From positions 4,257,754-4,321,753 of the forward strand of contig NC_018017.1 in the NCBI RefSeq assembly GCF_000243155.2: 64,000 nt of DNA, read 5' to 3'. The DNA is from Desulfitobacterium dehalogenans ATCC 51507 (GTDB lineage: Bacteria; Bacillota; Desulfitobacteriia; Desulfitobacteriales; Desulfitobacteriaceae). This document shows positions 45,049 through 54,668 of this stretch, in pieces. Positions within the stretch are counted from its first letter, which is position 1, and every line of letters starts with the position of its first letter. The notes under the pieces are model-generated. The model saw only the letters and a list, made by a program, of their open reading frames with translations, ran no database searches and was not told the origin of the DNA. Made by a program: the position numbers and the translations under genes.

Positions 45049-46005
45049 TTATTCTTCTTTCTTGCGGATTGGCATATGGCGAAAATCTAACACCAGATCC
45101 AATAAACCCATAATAATTAAGACCATAGCCGTCACTTGTATATAGAGAAAACTTGAGAAGAGCAGGATGAATTTTAAAAAGCCTGATATCCAAGGCTTCT
45201 TGAGAAGAGACACAAAAAGAGCACTTCCCAGAACAAAAGCGACGACTCCATAAACCAGCATAAGATTCATACCAATGCTCTTAATAGCCAGCCACTGGAA
45301 CTGATCTCCTATAAGGTAACTGACAATGGCAAAATTCATTCCCCATATGGCGTACCAGGGCAATCTCCACTCCGTAAAAGGACGATATTCCCGACCGGGA
45401 ATCGGTATCCAGCGCATGAATGTATAATAGACTGCACCCCACTTGGCAAGGGCTGTGATGGCTACCAGACCGGGAATCAACATAATCAGGGTGTTGACGA
45501 TTTGTTCAAACAAGGACTGAAGCTCCAGCTCAGATATCCCTTGAGTTTTTAAGGTTTCCAGCAGGCCCGCCTGACGATATTGATCCATCATATTCTGGAC
45601 AAAGTTCTGGATGCTTTCTTGAGGAATCCCTTGCATGAGCATAGCAAGGGTAGGCAATACTCCCAGGATCCCAGCCGCGACTAAGCTCCAAAAAACAAGC
45701 GCCCGCTGGGGGATATTGGCCCCCATTCCCCATAGAGTTACTAAAGCTGCCCAAGGAACAAAGCTAAAATATTGGATGGAAGAAACTCCGTTAAAAAGCA
45801 ACGCTAGTCCATACCCTGAAATCAAAAAGACCATTCCATAGCGTAAACCTTGTCCTCCAACACTTCGTCCAACCCACAACAAGGCGATAAGTAAGAGAAT
45901 ATCCAGCATCCATCCCCAGACTTGCATGGAGACTCCAAGCCAAGGTCCGATCACAAGGACAAGTACTGCTAAGGTATTGGTGGTTTTTTGGTCACTGACG
46001 TACAT
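45049..46005 (-). CDS. DUF2232 (YybS-like) membrane protein
   Basis: 318 aa with eight or more membrane segments and few charged residues. The gene order rpsR, this gene, rplI and dnaB, and the length, match YybS-family proteins of Firmicutes, whose function is unknown. The centre carries a soluble helical loop (QSIQNFVQNMMDQYRQAGLL) as in that family. Confidence 0.78.
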   Translation of the reverse strand: MYVSDQKTTNTLAVLVLVIGPWLGVSMQVWGWMLDILLLIALLWVGRSVGGQGLRYGMVFLISGYGLALLFNGVSSIQYFSFVPWAALVTLWGMGANIPQRALVFWSLVAAGILGVLPTLAMLMQGIPQESIQNFVQNMMDQYRQAGLLETLKTQGISELELQSLFEQIVNTLIMLIPGLVAITALAKWGAVYYTFMRWIPIPGREYRPFTEWRLPWYAIWGMNFAIVSYLIGDQFQWLAIKSIGMNLMLVYGVVAFVLGSALFVSLLKKPWISGFLKFILLFSSFLYIQVTAMVLIIMGLLDLVLDFRHMPIRKKEE

Positions 46006-46019
46006 TCTGATGCTCCAAT

Positions 46020-46325
46020 CTATTCTTCAGGGGCTAAATAGCTTAATAATAAACTGATATCACCCCATTGAGTTTCTACTTTGTGATGATCCTCGGCCTT
46101 CCATTCCTCTAAACGCTGCAATAGGGTGCGATCCAGCTTTGAAAAATCAAACCCCATGCGCCGAGTTAGTAAATAGCTTAAAGCAACAAGATCAGCTAAG
46201 CTCTGGAGTATTTCTTCTTCCGAGCCGCGCAGAGATCCTTCCTGCATCGCCCACTGGGCCTTAAGCATTTCTACCTTAATCTCTTCAATAGCCTTTAACC
46301 CTTTTACTATATCGACTTCAACCAC
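46020..46325 (-). CDS. MazG-like protein
   Basis: 101 aa, all helical, with IKVEMLKAQWAM and SEEEILQSLADLVALSYLLT in the style of the all-alpha NTP pyrophosphohydrolases (MazG-like family of Clostridia). The EExxD metal motif is only partly recognisable (EEEILQSLAD), so catalytic activity is uncertain. Start is GTG at 46323-46325 behind GGGAGGGG. Confidence 0.65.
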   Translation of the reverse strand: MVEVDIVKGLKAIEEIKVEMLKAQWAMQEGSLRGSEEEILQSLADLVALSYLLTRRMGFDFSKLDRTLLQRLEEWKAEDHHKVETQWGDISLLLSYLAPEE

Positions 46326-46432
46326 GGGTGCCCCTCCCGTCATATTTTATCACTGTACCGTGTGTTATAACCTTATAAATCCCTATCTAAAAAATGTTCG
46401 CTAATCCGACACCGATTTCCTGCAAGGAAAGT

Positions 46433-46457
46433 ACAAAAAGGGGAGCAACAGCTCCCC
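46433..46457 (-). terminator. Intrinsic terminator after rpsR
   Basis: On the minus strand GGGGAGC-TGTT-GCTCCCC is followed by TTTTTG. It closes the rpsF-ssb-rpsR operon 10 nt after the rpsR stop. Confidence 0.88.
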
Positions 46458-46467
46458 CCTTCATTCT

Positions 46468-46698
46468 CTATTCTACGATATAAGGCAATAACGCAATGTG
46501 GCGAGCTCTTTTAATAGCCACTGTCACTTGACGTTGATGCTTTGCACAGTTACCAGAAATACGGCGAGGTAGAATCTTGCCGCGCTCGGTAATATACTTG
46601 CGTATTTTATGTGTATCCTTGTAATCGATAGCTTCTACCTTATCGACACAAAAGCTGCATACCCGTTTTCTTGGACGGCGTCCGCGTTCACGTTTCAT
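46468..46698 (-). CDS. rpsR: 30S ribosomal protein S18
   Basis: 76 aa with [13 protein letters not shown] near the start, the S18 form with a CxxC pair, and [20 protein letters not shown] followed by [17 protein letters not shown] at 46696-46698 is chosen because GGGAGTG lies 6 nt before it. A GTG three codons earlier overlaps. Confidence 0.98.
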   Translation of the reverse strand: MKRERGRRPRKRVCSFCVDKVEAIDYKDTHKIRKYITERGKILPRRISGNCAKHQRQVTVAIKRARHIALLPYIVE

Positions 46699-46718
46699 AA
46701 AATTCACTCCCTTTCCGA

Positions 46719-47132
46719 TTAGAATGGGATATCGTCATCTAAGCTTACTTCATGACCATAAGTCCCCACGTCACTGGCTCCTGAAGATGCTCCATATCCG
46801 GAATTTCCGCCATCTTTGGGACTGAGGAAGCGCACATTCTCAGCGACGACCTCATAAACCCAACGGCGTTGCCCATCTTGAGCATCATAAGTACGAACTT
46901 GCAGCCGCCCGTCGACAGCTGCTAATTTACCTTTGGAAAGATAATTCGCACAGAGCTCAGCCAGTTGTCTATATACTACACATGGAATAAAATCCGCTTC
47001 CCGTTCCCCGTTGGCATTCTTGAAATTGCGATCTACAGCTAATGTAAAGCTGGCTACAGCAACTCCATTCGGGGTATAACGTAACTCGGGGTCTTTCGTT
47101 AAACGGCCTATTAAAACGACGCGGTTCAACAT
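46719..47132 (-). CDS. ssb: Single-stranded DNA-binding protein
   Basis: 137 aa: OB fold [35 protein letters not shown] and [11 protein letters not shown], then a Gly/Ser-rich tail ending in the acidic DDDIPF that recruits repair and replication proteins. It lies between rpsF and rpsR as in most Firmicutes. Confidence 0.98.
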   Translation of the reverse strand: MLNRVVLIGRLTKDPELRYTPNGVAVASFTLAVDRNFKNANGEREADFIPCVVYRQLAELCANYLSKGKLAAVDGRLQVRTYDAQDGQRRWVYEVVAENVRFLSPKDGGNSGYGASSGASDVGTYGHEVSLDDDIPF

Positions 47133-47147
47133 AGTAACCCCTCCCTA

Positions 47148-47435
47148 CTAATCTTCTTTTTTCGTGGTAAGGAAACGCACAACGGTATCGGAGATCTTCA
47201 TGATCCGCTCCACCTCTTGTGCCGTACGAGCTTCACCATTAAAGTTCATCAGGACATAGAAACCTTCCCGATAATCGTTAACTTCGTAAGCTAAGCGGCG
47301 TTTGCCCCATTTGTCAATAGCCACGTCTGCTCCACCGTTGTTGGTAACAACTTCGGATAACCTGTCCACTGTTGCGGCAACAGCCTCATCGTCCAAATCA
47401 GGACGGATGACATAAAGTACTTCGTACGCTTTCAT
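47148..47435 (-). CDS. rpsF: 30S ribosomal protein S6
   Basis: 95 aa: MKAYEVLYVIRPDLDDEAV, RRLAYEVNDYREGFYVLMNF. Start is the ATG at 47433-47435 behind GGGGAGGTG. A longer frame to 47468 would include that site. First gene of rpsF-ssb-rpsR. Confidence 0.98.
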   Translation of the reverse strand: MKAYEVLYVIRPDLDDEAVAATVDRLSEVVTNNGGADVAIDKWGKRRLAYEVNDYREGFYVLMNFNGEARTAQEVERIMKISDTVVRFLTTKKED

Positions 47436-47581
47436 AATTGCACCTCCCCTCGGACTTGCGGCCCCCATGACAGGGGCAGGGATACATAGTCTAAAAGACT
47501 ACATAAAGACTACCATTTAAAGATTATAGCACTTTGCATAATACTATGCAAATGGAAAATCTCATATTATCCATAAATGTA

Positions 47582-48682
47582 TTATACATTAAAGCGGAAA
47601 TGAACGATATCTCCATCATTCATGACATATTCTTTCCCCTCTAGGCGAACCAGGCCCTTTTCCTTGGCCCCATTAAGACCGCCGTTTTCCACAAAATCTT
47701 TGTAAGAAACCACTTCAGCGCGGATAAATCCCCGCTCAAAATCAGTATGAATAACCCCCGCCGCCTGGGGTGCCTTCATTCCCCGGCGAATCTCCCAAGC
47801 TCTCACTTCGATTTGACCCGCTGTAAAATAAGTCATAAGGCCAAGCAAATGGAAGGCTGCTCGAATCAGACGGTCCAAGCCGGATTCTGCAAGACCCAAG
47901 TCCTCCAGAAAGACCTTCTTCTCTCCTTCCTCTAACTCCGCGATCTCAGCCTCGATCTTCGCACAAACCACCACTACTTCAGAATTTTCAGCAGCGGCGA
48001 TTTCCCTTACTTTCCGGACATAGGGGTTATTATCGGGATCGGCTATCTCCTCTTCACTGACATTGGCAGCGTAAAGAACCGGCTTCATGCTTAAGAGTGG
48101 GAAGGATTTCAGGAGCTCCCGTTCCTCATCGCTGAATTCCAAAGAGCGGGCTGCAAGACCTGCATCCAAGGTCTCCTTCAAGCGATTGAGCAGAGCTACT
48201 TCTGCCAGAGCCTTCTTATCCCCTGATTTCAAGAGCTTAGCAGAACGCTCTAAGCGTTTTTCCACACTTTCCATATCGGCAAGGATAAGCTCCAACTGGA
48301 TGGTATCGATGTCTCTTTTCGGATCCACACTGCCTTCCACATGAACCACATTACTGTCTTCAAAGCACCGAACCACATGAACAATGGCATCCACTTCCCG
48401 AATATGGGATAAGAATTTGTTTCCCAGTCCCTCTCCTTTACTGGCTCCCTTAACCAATCCGGCAATATCCACAAATTCCACCGTAGCAGGGACTATTTTA
48501 TCAGGATGAACCATCTCAGAGAGAACTTGCAGGCGGGCATCCGGTACCTGTACCATTCCTACATTGGGGTCAATCGTGCAAAAAGGATAATTTGCGGCTT
48601 CCGCACCTGCTTGAGTTATGGCATTAAATAATGTTGATTTTCCTACATTAGGCAAACCAACAATCCCTGCATGCAATGTCAT
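47582..48682 (-). CDS. ychF: Redox-regulated ATPase/GTPase YchF (Obg family)
   Basis: 366 aa with [35 protein letters not shown] and the C-terminal TGS-type domain ([20 protein letters not shown]). YchF is an ancient ribosome-associated P-loop protein that hydrolyses ATP more readily than GTP. It is upstream of rpsF by 113 nt and full length. Confidence 0.97.
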   Translation of the reverse strand: MTLHAGIVGLPNVGKSTLFNAITQAGAEAANYPFCTIDPNVGMVQVPDARLQVLSEMVHPDKIVPATVEFVDIAGLVKGASKGEGLGNKFLSHIREVDAIVHVVRCFEDSNVVHVEGSVDPKRDIDTIQLELILADMESVEKRLERSAKLLKSGDKKALAEVALLNRLKETLDAGLAARSLEFSDEERELLKSFPLLSMKPVLYAANVSEEEIADPDNNPYVRKVREIAAAENSEVVVVCAKIEAEIAELEEGEKKVFLEDLGLAESGLDRLIRAAFHLLGLMTYFTAGQIEVRAWEIRRGMKAPQAAGVIHTDFERGFIRAEVVSYKDFVENGGLNGAKEKGLVRLEGKEYVMNDGDIVHFRFNV

Positions 48683-48766
48683 TTTTAAAAAACCTCCAGC
48701 TCATTTTCACTCTATCAAACCCTCTAAGATTATATGAGAATCTTGGTCAAACCGCAAGCTTTCCTC

Positions 48767-48970
48767 TCATTGTTCCTCGGAACTATGGGCTTTTTGAAGA
48801 ATCTCTTTTATCTGCCGTTCCAGCTTGACTCGGGGAATCCAGGCCTGATGTTGACACCCCAAGCACTGAATACGAAAATCCATGCCGGTGCGCATGACCT
48901 TCCAGTCCATGCTCCCGCAGGGATGAGGTTTGCGTAGACGAATTGTATCTCCTACGTGTAAAGGAATCAC
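48767..48970 (-). CDS. DUF951 family small zinc-ribbon-like protein
   Basis: 67 aa. It matches the DUF951 family of Firmicutes, found next to ychF or parB, with VGDTIRLRKPHPCGSMDWKV and CLGCQHQAWIPR containing three cysteines that could bind zinc. Start is GTG at 48968-48970. Function is unknown. It lies 84 nt upstream of ychF. Confidence 0.88.
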   Translation of the reverse strand: MIPLHVGDTIRLRKPHPCGSMDWKVMRTGMDFRIQCLGCQHQAWIPRVKLERQIKEILQKAHSSEEQ

Positions 48971-49026
48971 AACAATTAGCCCCCTTTTTCTCTCTTGCCA
49001 TTACACATTGTGCCCTCAATTGCCTG

Positions 49027-49818
49027 TCATAAATCAATGTTATGGGGATCAGGCAAAGTAATATCCTTAAGATCTATAGGTAAATTCAATTCCTGTAAAT
49101 CCAAGGGCCAGTTCAGACCCTGTTCAAAATTAAAACGTAAGAATTCTCCTAAGTAAGTAAAGGTTTGTTTCAAATAAGGATAAAGGGTAGAACTCTCCAG
49201 GAAACCTATGGTTTCGCCGGGGTTAGCCATAGTAATCAAGGGGGCAAACAGCCCGACAAAGATGGCTATCCCAAGGAAGGAAACAAATCCGCCCACAAGG
49301 AATCCACCACCCCCATTGATGGTTGTCGAAAATAAACCCAATGGAGCTAAAAGAATGGCGGACATTATCTCAATAAGAATAATCACCCCAAAGTAAATCA
49401 AAGCAAAGGAAATAATTTTTAAGGCATTATCCGTAAAAGCCTGGGTGAAGGTTTGGGCAATGGATTGCAATACGCTATCCGTATAGGTATGTATATCCGG
49501 TAGATTGGAACCGCTGAGAATACCTCTGAACTCTTCAGGAAACATAGATAGGATCTTTTCCAGGGTCTCTGCCTGGATCATCTCTGCTTTGGCCTGTACT
49601 GAAGGCAGCATTCGTTGATACATTACTGTTTCCAACCAGCCTCTTAAAGGAGTGTTTTCCTCCAGCCATTGAAGCAGGGTGGGATAATTTTTGGCAGCAA
49701 GAACAAGTCCAAGAATCGATCCTCCCAGACTAATCAAGCCGGAAATAAGGCCCTTCCGATACCCTTGTATTGCCCCAATAAGGACAAAAATCAAAACGAG
49801 AATATCGAAAATGTTCAT
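49027..49818 (-). CDS. CvpA-family membrane protein
   Basis: 263 aa with four or five membrane segments. The N-terminus NIFDILVLIFVLIGAIQGYR followed by KGLISGLISLGGSILGL is the CvpA signature. The C-terminal ~70 residues (after TMANPGETIGFLESS) are typical of the Firmicute YshB-like branch. In enterobacteria CvpA is linked to colicin V export and envelope stress, and its role here is unknown. AGGAGG precedes the ATG. Confidence 0.85.
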   Translation of the reverse strand: MNIFDILVLIFVLIGAIQGYRKGLISGLISLGGSILGLVLAAKNYPTLLQWLEENTPLRGWLETVMYQRMLPSVQAKAEMIQAETLEKILSMFPEEFRGILSGSNLPDIHTYTDSVLQSIAQTFTQAFTDNALKIISFALIYFGVIILIEIMSAILLAPLGLFSTTINGGGGFLVGGFVSFLGIAIFVGLFAPLITMANPGETIGFLESSTLYPYLKQTFTYLGEFLRFNFEQGLNWPLDLQELNLPIDLKDITLPDPHNIDL

Positions 49819-49860
49819 GGTCTCCCTCCTCCTAAAGCTCAGGCTTCTCTGAAAGCTAAA

Positions 49861-50430
49861 TCTCCAGGATTTTGCTTTCGGCGTTCACTTCATAAGCTAC
49901 GCGGAGCATTCTATCGCTCAAGACCTCCGCTCTGTCGGGTACACCTGCGCCGCTAAGTAGTCTCTGTAGCATTGGCGGCTTGGGCGAAACCCTCGCCCAG
50001 GTTTCGTGGCCAAATCGGCTCCTCGAAAGCACTGCTTTCGCACTTGTTCTCAATGGCCGGTTGGAAACGTCCTGTTTCCAACCCGACTCCGCTGCAGTCT
50101 TTTCACGAAGATTGCTTACCTGCTCGCTTAGAATCAGTTCTCTGCCTTAAAGCAAAATCCTTAGGTGGTTTTTCGAGTATTTGTTCAGGATGTTTTCTAG
50201 CCTGAAAACAGACCCGCAAGAAAAGCTAAAAGGACCCGTAAGCGTAGCTTTATGCACAAAAGCGAACGGATTTAGCGGAGGGGTGGTCGGGTGAATAAGG
50301 CTTTCTTAACGTAGCGTAGCCACTGGTTCGCATGCAGAAAGCAGCGGGGTTTGGCGGAGCTGTTAAGAAAGCGAGTGAACCAGCCCTGGAGCTATGGAGT
50401 ACACGTTGTGCGTAAAGCTACGTGACCCAG
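49861..50430 (+). repeat. Dispersed structured repeat, copy C (full-length form)
   Basis: No gene is seen in 49819-50599. The segment aligns with copies A and B: closing pair AGGATTTTGCTTT (49866-49878) / 50149-50161, hairpin GGTTGGAAAC-GTCCT-GTTTCCAACC (50059-50083), and the stem-loop CGAAAGCACTGCTTTCG (50024-50040). The second domain has CTTTCTTAAC (50301-50310), TGGTTCGC (50324-50331), GTTAAGAAAG (50362-50371) and GTGAACCA (50375-50382). The TGGTTCGC/GTGAACCA helix holds through a G-U pair, where copy A has A-U. It lies between the cvpA-like and CBS/ACT genes, antisense to both. 50431-50556 shows nothing. Confidence 0.85.
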
Positions 50431-50556
50431 ACAAACAACATTTCTCATCCTCCGCCAATACTACTGCAGCGGCATGAGAGTCTTCTCTATTATACTTCAT
50501 GCCATGAGAAGATTAAACACTGAAGGAAGCCTCGTTCAGGAAAACTTGCTTACAGT

Positions 50557-50583
50557 GGAAAAGCACCCTGAGGGTGCTTTTCC
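50557..50583 (-). terminator. Intrinsic terminator after the CBS/ACT gene
   Basis: Perfect 12-bp stem GGAAAAGCACCC / GGGTGCTTTTCC with a 3-nt loop, 17 nt after the stop. The T-run forms part of the stem. Confidence 0.75.
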
Positions 50584-50599
50584 GCATAGTGTCAGATTT

Positions 50600-51226
50600 T
50601 CAATGACTTAAATCGTAGCCTTTAGAGACAAGGCTTTCCTTGACCTCATTCACACGGTCCCCGTTAAGACGGGCGAGGATCTGAACTTTATTATCTCTTA
50701 AATGATAGACTGCTAAACTGGTGATATTGACATCATGCTCTTTCATGATGGATGCCAGATCCACCATGACCCCTACTTCATCTTTGGTCTCTATCACAAA
50801 GCGCTGACCAGGACTCCGGAAGCCCATGATATCCAGGAAGGTATCAAAAATATCCGACTCTGTCACAATCCCCACCAACTTGCCGTTCTCGACGACCGGC
50901 AAAGCACCTATGCCATGTTCCCTCATAAGAAGGGCTGCATCTTCAATTTTGGTATCCGGGGTACAGGTGATGACTTTTTTGACCGCAACATCACGAATAG
51001 GAGTTTTCCCCACCAGATAATTCAATTCAAAAATGCTGAGTGTCGTTGCCGGCGAGGGGGATACCTCGCGCAGATCTCCGTCCGTAACAATCCCGACAAG
51101 CTTGCCTTTTTCAACTACAGGTAAACGGTTGATTTGCTTCTCTCGCATGAGAGCCATGGTATCGGCAATATTATCTTCCGGGCTCACTGTAAATACTCGA
51201 GAAGTCATAAATTGCTTCACATACAT
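50600..51226 (-). CDS. CBS-domain pair plus ACT domain protein (AcuB-like)
   Basis: 208 aa: two CBS repeats (TSRVFTVSPEDNIADTMALM; KKVITCTPDTKIEDAALLMR), each with a KLVGIVT strand that binds adenine nucleotides, and a C-terminal ACT-like domain (DEVGVMVDLASIMKEHDVNI). This is the AcuB layout of Bacillus, where it is linked to acetoin use, but it probably senses adenosine nucleotides and an amino acid in general. Start is ATG at 51224-51226 behind AAAGGGTG. Confidence 0.85.
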   Translation of the reverse strand: MYVKQFMTSRVFTVSPEDNIADTMALMREKQINRLPVVEKGKLVGIVTDGDLREVSPSPATTLSIFELNYLVGKTPIRDVAVKKVITCTPDTKIEDAALLMREHGIGALPVVENGKLVGIVTESDIFDTFLDIMGFRSPGQRFVIETKDEVGVMVDLASIMKEHDVNITSLAVYHLRDNKVQILARLNGDRVNEVKESLVSKGYDLSH

Positions 51227-51358
51227 TAAGATCACCCTTTCCATTCAACACTCTTTTCTTGCTAAGAGTATTCGACTTTTGCCCTTCAACTTCCTCTAAA
51301 TTCAAGGGCCCCTTACTCACCAAGATACATTTTACGTACTACGGACAATCGATAAGAA

Positions 51359-51760
51359 TTAATCTCTATTTTTCCCGAGAAGGTCCTTTATTCTTGAAAA
51401 GGACCACTTGGCTTGTCTTTGTACCGTCTTTAAATTCTTAGCGGGAATCGGATTCATCGGGTCGATGTCTACTGCCTTTTGGTAATAACGAATGGCTTGA
51501 TCCAGGTCCCCATCTTGACGCGCAATATTTCCCAAGTTATTCCACGCATGGATACATCCTTCGTCCAATTCGATGGCTTTAAGAAAACACGCTTTAGCAC
51601 GTTCAAAATCATGGCCTTTCCCATAGACCAGGCCTAACTTATTATAACCCATCGCATCTTCCGGACATTGAGTCAAGTACTGCAAGAACTCTTCTTCTGC
51701 TTCCCGAAGCTGCCCAGATTCAAGATGCTTTAATCCTTGTTGGTAATGGTTGCTGCTCAT
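51359..51760 (-). CDS. Small TPR-repeat protein
   Basis: 133 aa made almost wholly of three TPR units (HYQQGLKHLESGQLREAEEE, AMGYNKLGLVYGKGHDFERA, HAWNNLGNIARQDGDLDQAI). A basic tail follows. Its ATG overlaps the hypB stop by 4 nt, so it is translated with hypA and hypB and may help in nickel-enzyme assembly (inference). Confidence 0.8.
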   Translation of the reverse strand: MSSNHYQQGLKHLESGQLREAEEEFLQYLTQCPEDAMGYNKLGLVYGKGHDFERAKACFLKAIELDEGCIHAWNNLGNIARQDGDLDQAIRYYQKAVDIDPMNPIPAKNLKTVQRQAKWSFSRIKDLLGKNRD

Positions 51761-52434
51761 GCATTCTTTCCTTTTGCTTGCAGAACTTTTTCATCAAGCC
51801 AATGGGTCCATTCCTGAAGACCCTCTCCAGTACGGCAAGAAACCTCGAAAATCCTGATCTCTGGATTAATTTTTAGGATATCCTCCTTCATGGCGTCTAA
51901 ATCTGTTTCCACCAGAGCCAATAAATCCATCTTATTTAAAATAGCCACTTTTGAATTACGGAAAATCACGGGATACTTTGAAGGTTTATCATCCCCTTCC
52001 ACGACACTAAGGACAACCACCTTAAATTCTTCTCCTAAATCGAAGTCAGCAGGGCAGACCAGATTGCCTACATTCTCAATGATCATGAGATCCAAATTAT
52101 CCCACTGGAATTCCGGAAGAACTTTCTCTACCATCTTGGAATCCAAATGACAGCCTCCACCGGTGTTGATCTGGACTACAGGGATATCATGCTGGGCGAT
52201 TCGGTCGGCATCCCTGCTGGTAAAAATATCTCCCTCAATCACGGCTATGCTGTGCTTATTTTTTAAATGGGATAAAGTTCGTTCCAAGAGAGTGGTTTTC
52301 CCTGCCCCTGGAGAACCGATCATATTAATGGCTAAGCAGTTGTTTTTCACAAAATGCTGGCGATTGATTTCTGCATGGATGTCATTATTTTGCAGCAAAT
52401 TGGCCATAACGGCGATTTCACGCTGGCTACTCAT
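51757..52434 (-). CDS. hypB: Hydrogenase/urease nickel-incorporation GTPase HypB
   Basis: 225 aa with P-loop GSPGAGKTTLLE, VVQINTGGGCHLDS and NKMDLLALV, typical of HypB, which delivers Ni(II) to NiFe hydrogenase with HypA. The N-terminal His-rich and CXXCGC extensions found in some HypB are absent. No hydrogenase structural gene is in the window. Its start overlaps the hypA stop by 4 nt. Confidence 0.95.
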   Translation of the reverse strand: MSSQREIAVMANLLQNNDIHAEINRQHFVKNNCLAINMIGSPGAGKTTLLERTLSHLKNKHSIAVIEGDIFTSRDADRIAQHDIPVVQINTGGGCHLDSKMVEKVLPEFQWDNLDLMIIENVGNLVCPADFDLGEEFKVVVLSVVEGDDKPSKYPVIFRNSKVAILNKMDLLALVETDLDAMKEDILKINPEIRIFEVSCRTGEGLQEWTHWLDEKVLQAKGKNA

Positions 52435-52775
52435 TCTTCAACCTCCAAACTTTCCAGAAGCAATTCTTCTCCTTGTATAATATCAATCCCGAGATACTGA
52501 CAAGCAGGACATGCAAAAACAAGTCCTGGTACCATAAATTCTTCACCGCAGCTCCTACATCGGCCCCTTACCGGCAACAATTCGATCTGAAGCTCCGCAC
52601 CTTCACACACAGTTCCTTTGGCGAAGGCAGCAAATGCCATCTGTAATGCCTCGGGCTCAGCATTGGTTAGTTGCCCGATTTTAAGTTTAACCAAAAGCAC
52701 CTTTTTTACATGATAATGAGCCAAAGTTCCTTCAATAGCTTCAAAGACCCCGCCCATTAACGACATCTCATGCAC
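52431..52775 (-). CDS. hypA: Hydrogenase nickel-incorporation protein HypA
   Basis: 114 aa with MHEMSLMGGVFEAIE (the Met-His-Glu nickel site), and a zinc site formed by CRSCGEEF and CPAC (Cys pairs near residues 73/76 and 90/93). HypA supplies nickel to the hydrogenase precursor with HypB. Start is the ATG at 52773-52775. Confidence 0.96.
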   Translation of the reverse strand: MHEMSLMGGVFEAIEGTLAHYHVKKVLLVKLKIGQLTNAEPEALQMAFAAFAKGTVCEGAELQIELLPVRGRCRSCGEEFMVPGLVFACPACQYLGIDIIQGEELLLESLEVEE

Positions 52776-52876
52776 TCAATCACTCCTTGCCATCCATGCT
52801 TACAAGCTGATCACCGGACAAAGTCTTGTTCAATCTATCTTATCCCAAAAATAACCGTATCCGCAAGGGTATCCGC

Positions 52877-53908
52877 CTATCTTTTTAGCCATGACCAAAA
52901 AAGCACAGGAATAAAAATCAATCCCAGATACCCAAATAGAGGGTAGATAGTTTTTACTATTAAAGAAAACTTTACTCCCGAAAGAGGAATGACCAGGATA
53001 AGGAGGAGTACAGCCGCCTTCTTATAAGGAAGTTTAAATTTCTTTTCCATATGGTTAATAAGACTGAATCCATTGCCAATGGCCGCCGTAAGCATGGCCA
53101 GCCAAAGAACAACCACATAGCAGAACCCTGACCACGGGCCTAAACTTCCGGCTACGGCAACCATTGGAATCTCAAAGCCTCTGACTTCGGGAAATTTCAA
53201 AAGTGCCAGAGCAATGACTATAGCAAATAGGCCAAGTGCAATTCCGCCGAAAAAAGCCCCAATACGTCCTTCCGGCCTCTGAACTTCTTTGCCTAGAGAT
53301 GCGAAAACCACCATGGCTAAGGTCAAATTAAAGGAGACATAGAGAATACTTGAAAAGAACCAGTTTTGGATAAGGGGATTCGTGGTAAGCTCCATCCCTG
53401 CATCCTTTGTACCCATGGCAAAGAGTATGGCCCATAAGGCTATCCCTATGCAGAACACGAATTTCACCGGGATAAGCATGCTATTAATCCAAAGTACCCC
53501 TTCTCCTTTGAACCACAAAGCTAAGGATATGATAAAGGCTGTCATCAGAATTCCCAGCCAAGGTGATAAATCAAAGAACTGCCGAAAGACTGCCCCGGCC
53601 CCTGACATCATTGCTGTCATGCCAATAAATAGAAGCAGGCTCACTAGAATGTCCATTCTGCTTCCCCATTGCTCACCAAATAAGCGTTGAAAAAAATCCG
53701 CGTAGGAGGTTACTTTCCATCGCTTTTGCAGATCGAGCATGATCCACCCCAGACTAGCAAAGAGAATCGTACTGCACAGAATCCCAAGGATTCCGAGACC
53801 TCCAAAATTGGTAAAGAACTGCTGTATTTCCTGGCCGGAGGCAAAGCCTGCTCCCATGACAGCGCCCACATACGTTGCTGCCACTTGAAAAATCACTTTA
53901 CTATTCAT
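52877..53908 (-). CDS. YkvI-family membrane transporter
   Basis: 343 aa with about ten hydrophobic segments. AATYVGAVMGAGFASGQEIQ at the start is the unwound helix motif of the APC/NSS-like fold used by the YkvI family of Firmicutes, which are putative amino-acid or cation symporters. The substrate is unknown. It is followed downstream by hypA and not clearly co-transcribed. Confidence 0.85.
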   Translation of the reverse strand: MNSKVIFQVAATYVGAVMGAGFASGQEIQQFFTNFGGLGILGILCSTILFASLGWIMLDLQKRWKVTSYADFFQRLFGEQWGSRMDILVSLLLFIGMTAMMSGAGAVFRQFFDLSPWLGILMTAFIISLALWFKGEGVLWINSMLIPVKFVFCIGIALWAILFAMGTKDAGMELTTNPLIQNWFFSSILYVSFNLTLAMVVFASLGKEVQRPEGRIGAFFGGIALGLFAIVIALALLKFPEVRGFEIPMVAVAGSLGPWSGFCYVVVLWLAMLTAAIGNGFSLINHMEKKFKLPYKKAAVLLLILVIPLSGVKFSLIVKTIYPLFGYLGLIFIPVLFWSWLKR

Positions 53909-54027
53909 AAAACTCCCCCCTGCCTCATGCTTATGGCCTCTTCTTTCCGCTCATGCATAAATTCCTGACAATCGGGGAATAATTGAGATAGGTATGTTTA
54001 TGTTTACATATTTTGGGAGGGGAATTC

Positions 54028-54597
54028 ATGGGCATTCTTTCGGTATTTACCGAATCACATAAATATAAAGCTCATTTTGATGATAAAGTTGCAACCCAGA
54101 AGATGGAAGCTCGGCTTATTGAAGTATTGCACAGTGAACGTCATCGCCCGTTGGTGTTTTTATGTATTGGAACTGACCGCTCAACCGGTGATGCGCTCGG
54201 TCCTATAACGGGCACTTACCTAAGCCAAAAAGCTTTGCCTAAGCTTAGTGTTTTGGGAACTCTTGAGCAACCGGTGCATGCAGCAAATTTATCGGAGTAC
54301 ATCAGTCATATCCAGAACTCCTATTACAACCCTTTTATCATCGCCATTGATGCTTGCCTCGGGAAAATGGATTCTGTAGGGAATATCACTCTTGCAAATG
54401 GGCCCTTAAAACCTGGAGCAGGTGTTCATAAAGAGCTTCCGGCAGTGGGAGAAGTCCATCTCACCGGTATAGTCAATGTGGGAGGTTTTATGGAGTACAT
54501 GGTTTTACAAAATACCCGCCTCGGTTTAGTCTGGAGAATGGCTGAAACCATGAGTGACCTTTTGGGCAATGCCTACATTAAAACGAGGCTCTCCTAG
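54028..54597 (+). CDS. yyaC: Spore protease YyaC-like (DUF1256)
   Basis: 189 aa, mostly GPR-like fold: VFLCIGTDRSTGDALGPITG, FIIAIDACLGKMDSVGNITL and KPGAGVHKELPAVGEVHLTG, all YyaC hallmarks. Proteins of this family are made during sporulation and resemble germination proteases. Start is the ATG at 54028-54030, 6 nt after GGGAGGGG. It is the only plus-strand gene from 24.7 kb to the right edge of the window, as in Bacillus where yyaC lies beside parB and is transcribed the other way. Confidence 0.92.
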   Translation: MGILSVFTESHKYKAHFDDKVATQKMEARLIEVLHSERHRPLVFLCIGTDRSTGDALGPITGTYLSQKALPKLSVLGTLEQPVHAANLSEYISHIQNSYYNPFIIAIDACLGKMDSVGNITLANGPLKPGAGVHKELPAVGEVHLTGIVNVGGFMEYMVLQNTRLGLVWRMAETMSDLLGNAYIKTRLS

Positions 54598-54609
54598 CAC
54601 ACGAAATTA

Positions 54610-54645
54610 AACCCGTTTTCAGTCATCCCTGAAAACGGGTTTTTA
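54610..54645. terminator. Bidirectional terminator between yyaC and a DUF4446 gene
   Basis: Stem AACCCGTTTTCAG / CTGAAAACGGGTT with a 6-nt loop, T-run on the plus strand and TTTAATTT on the minus strand, between convergent genes. Confidence 0.88.
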
Positions 54646-54668
54646 CTTTGCTTCTCAAACGATTTAAA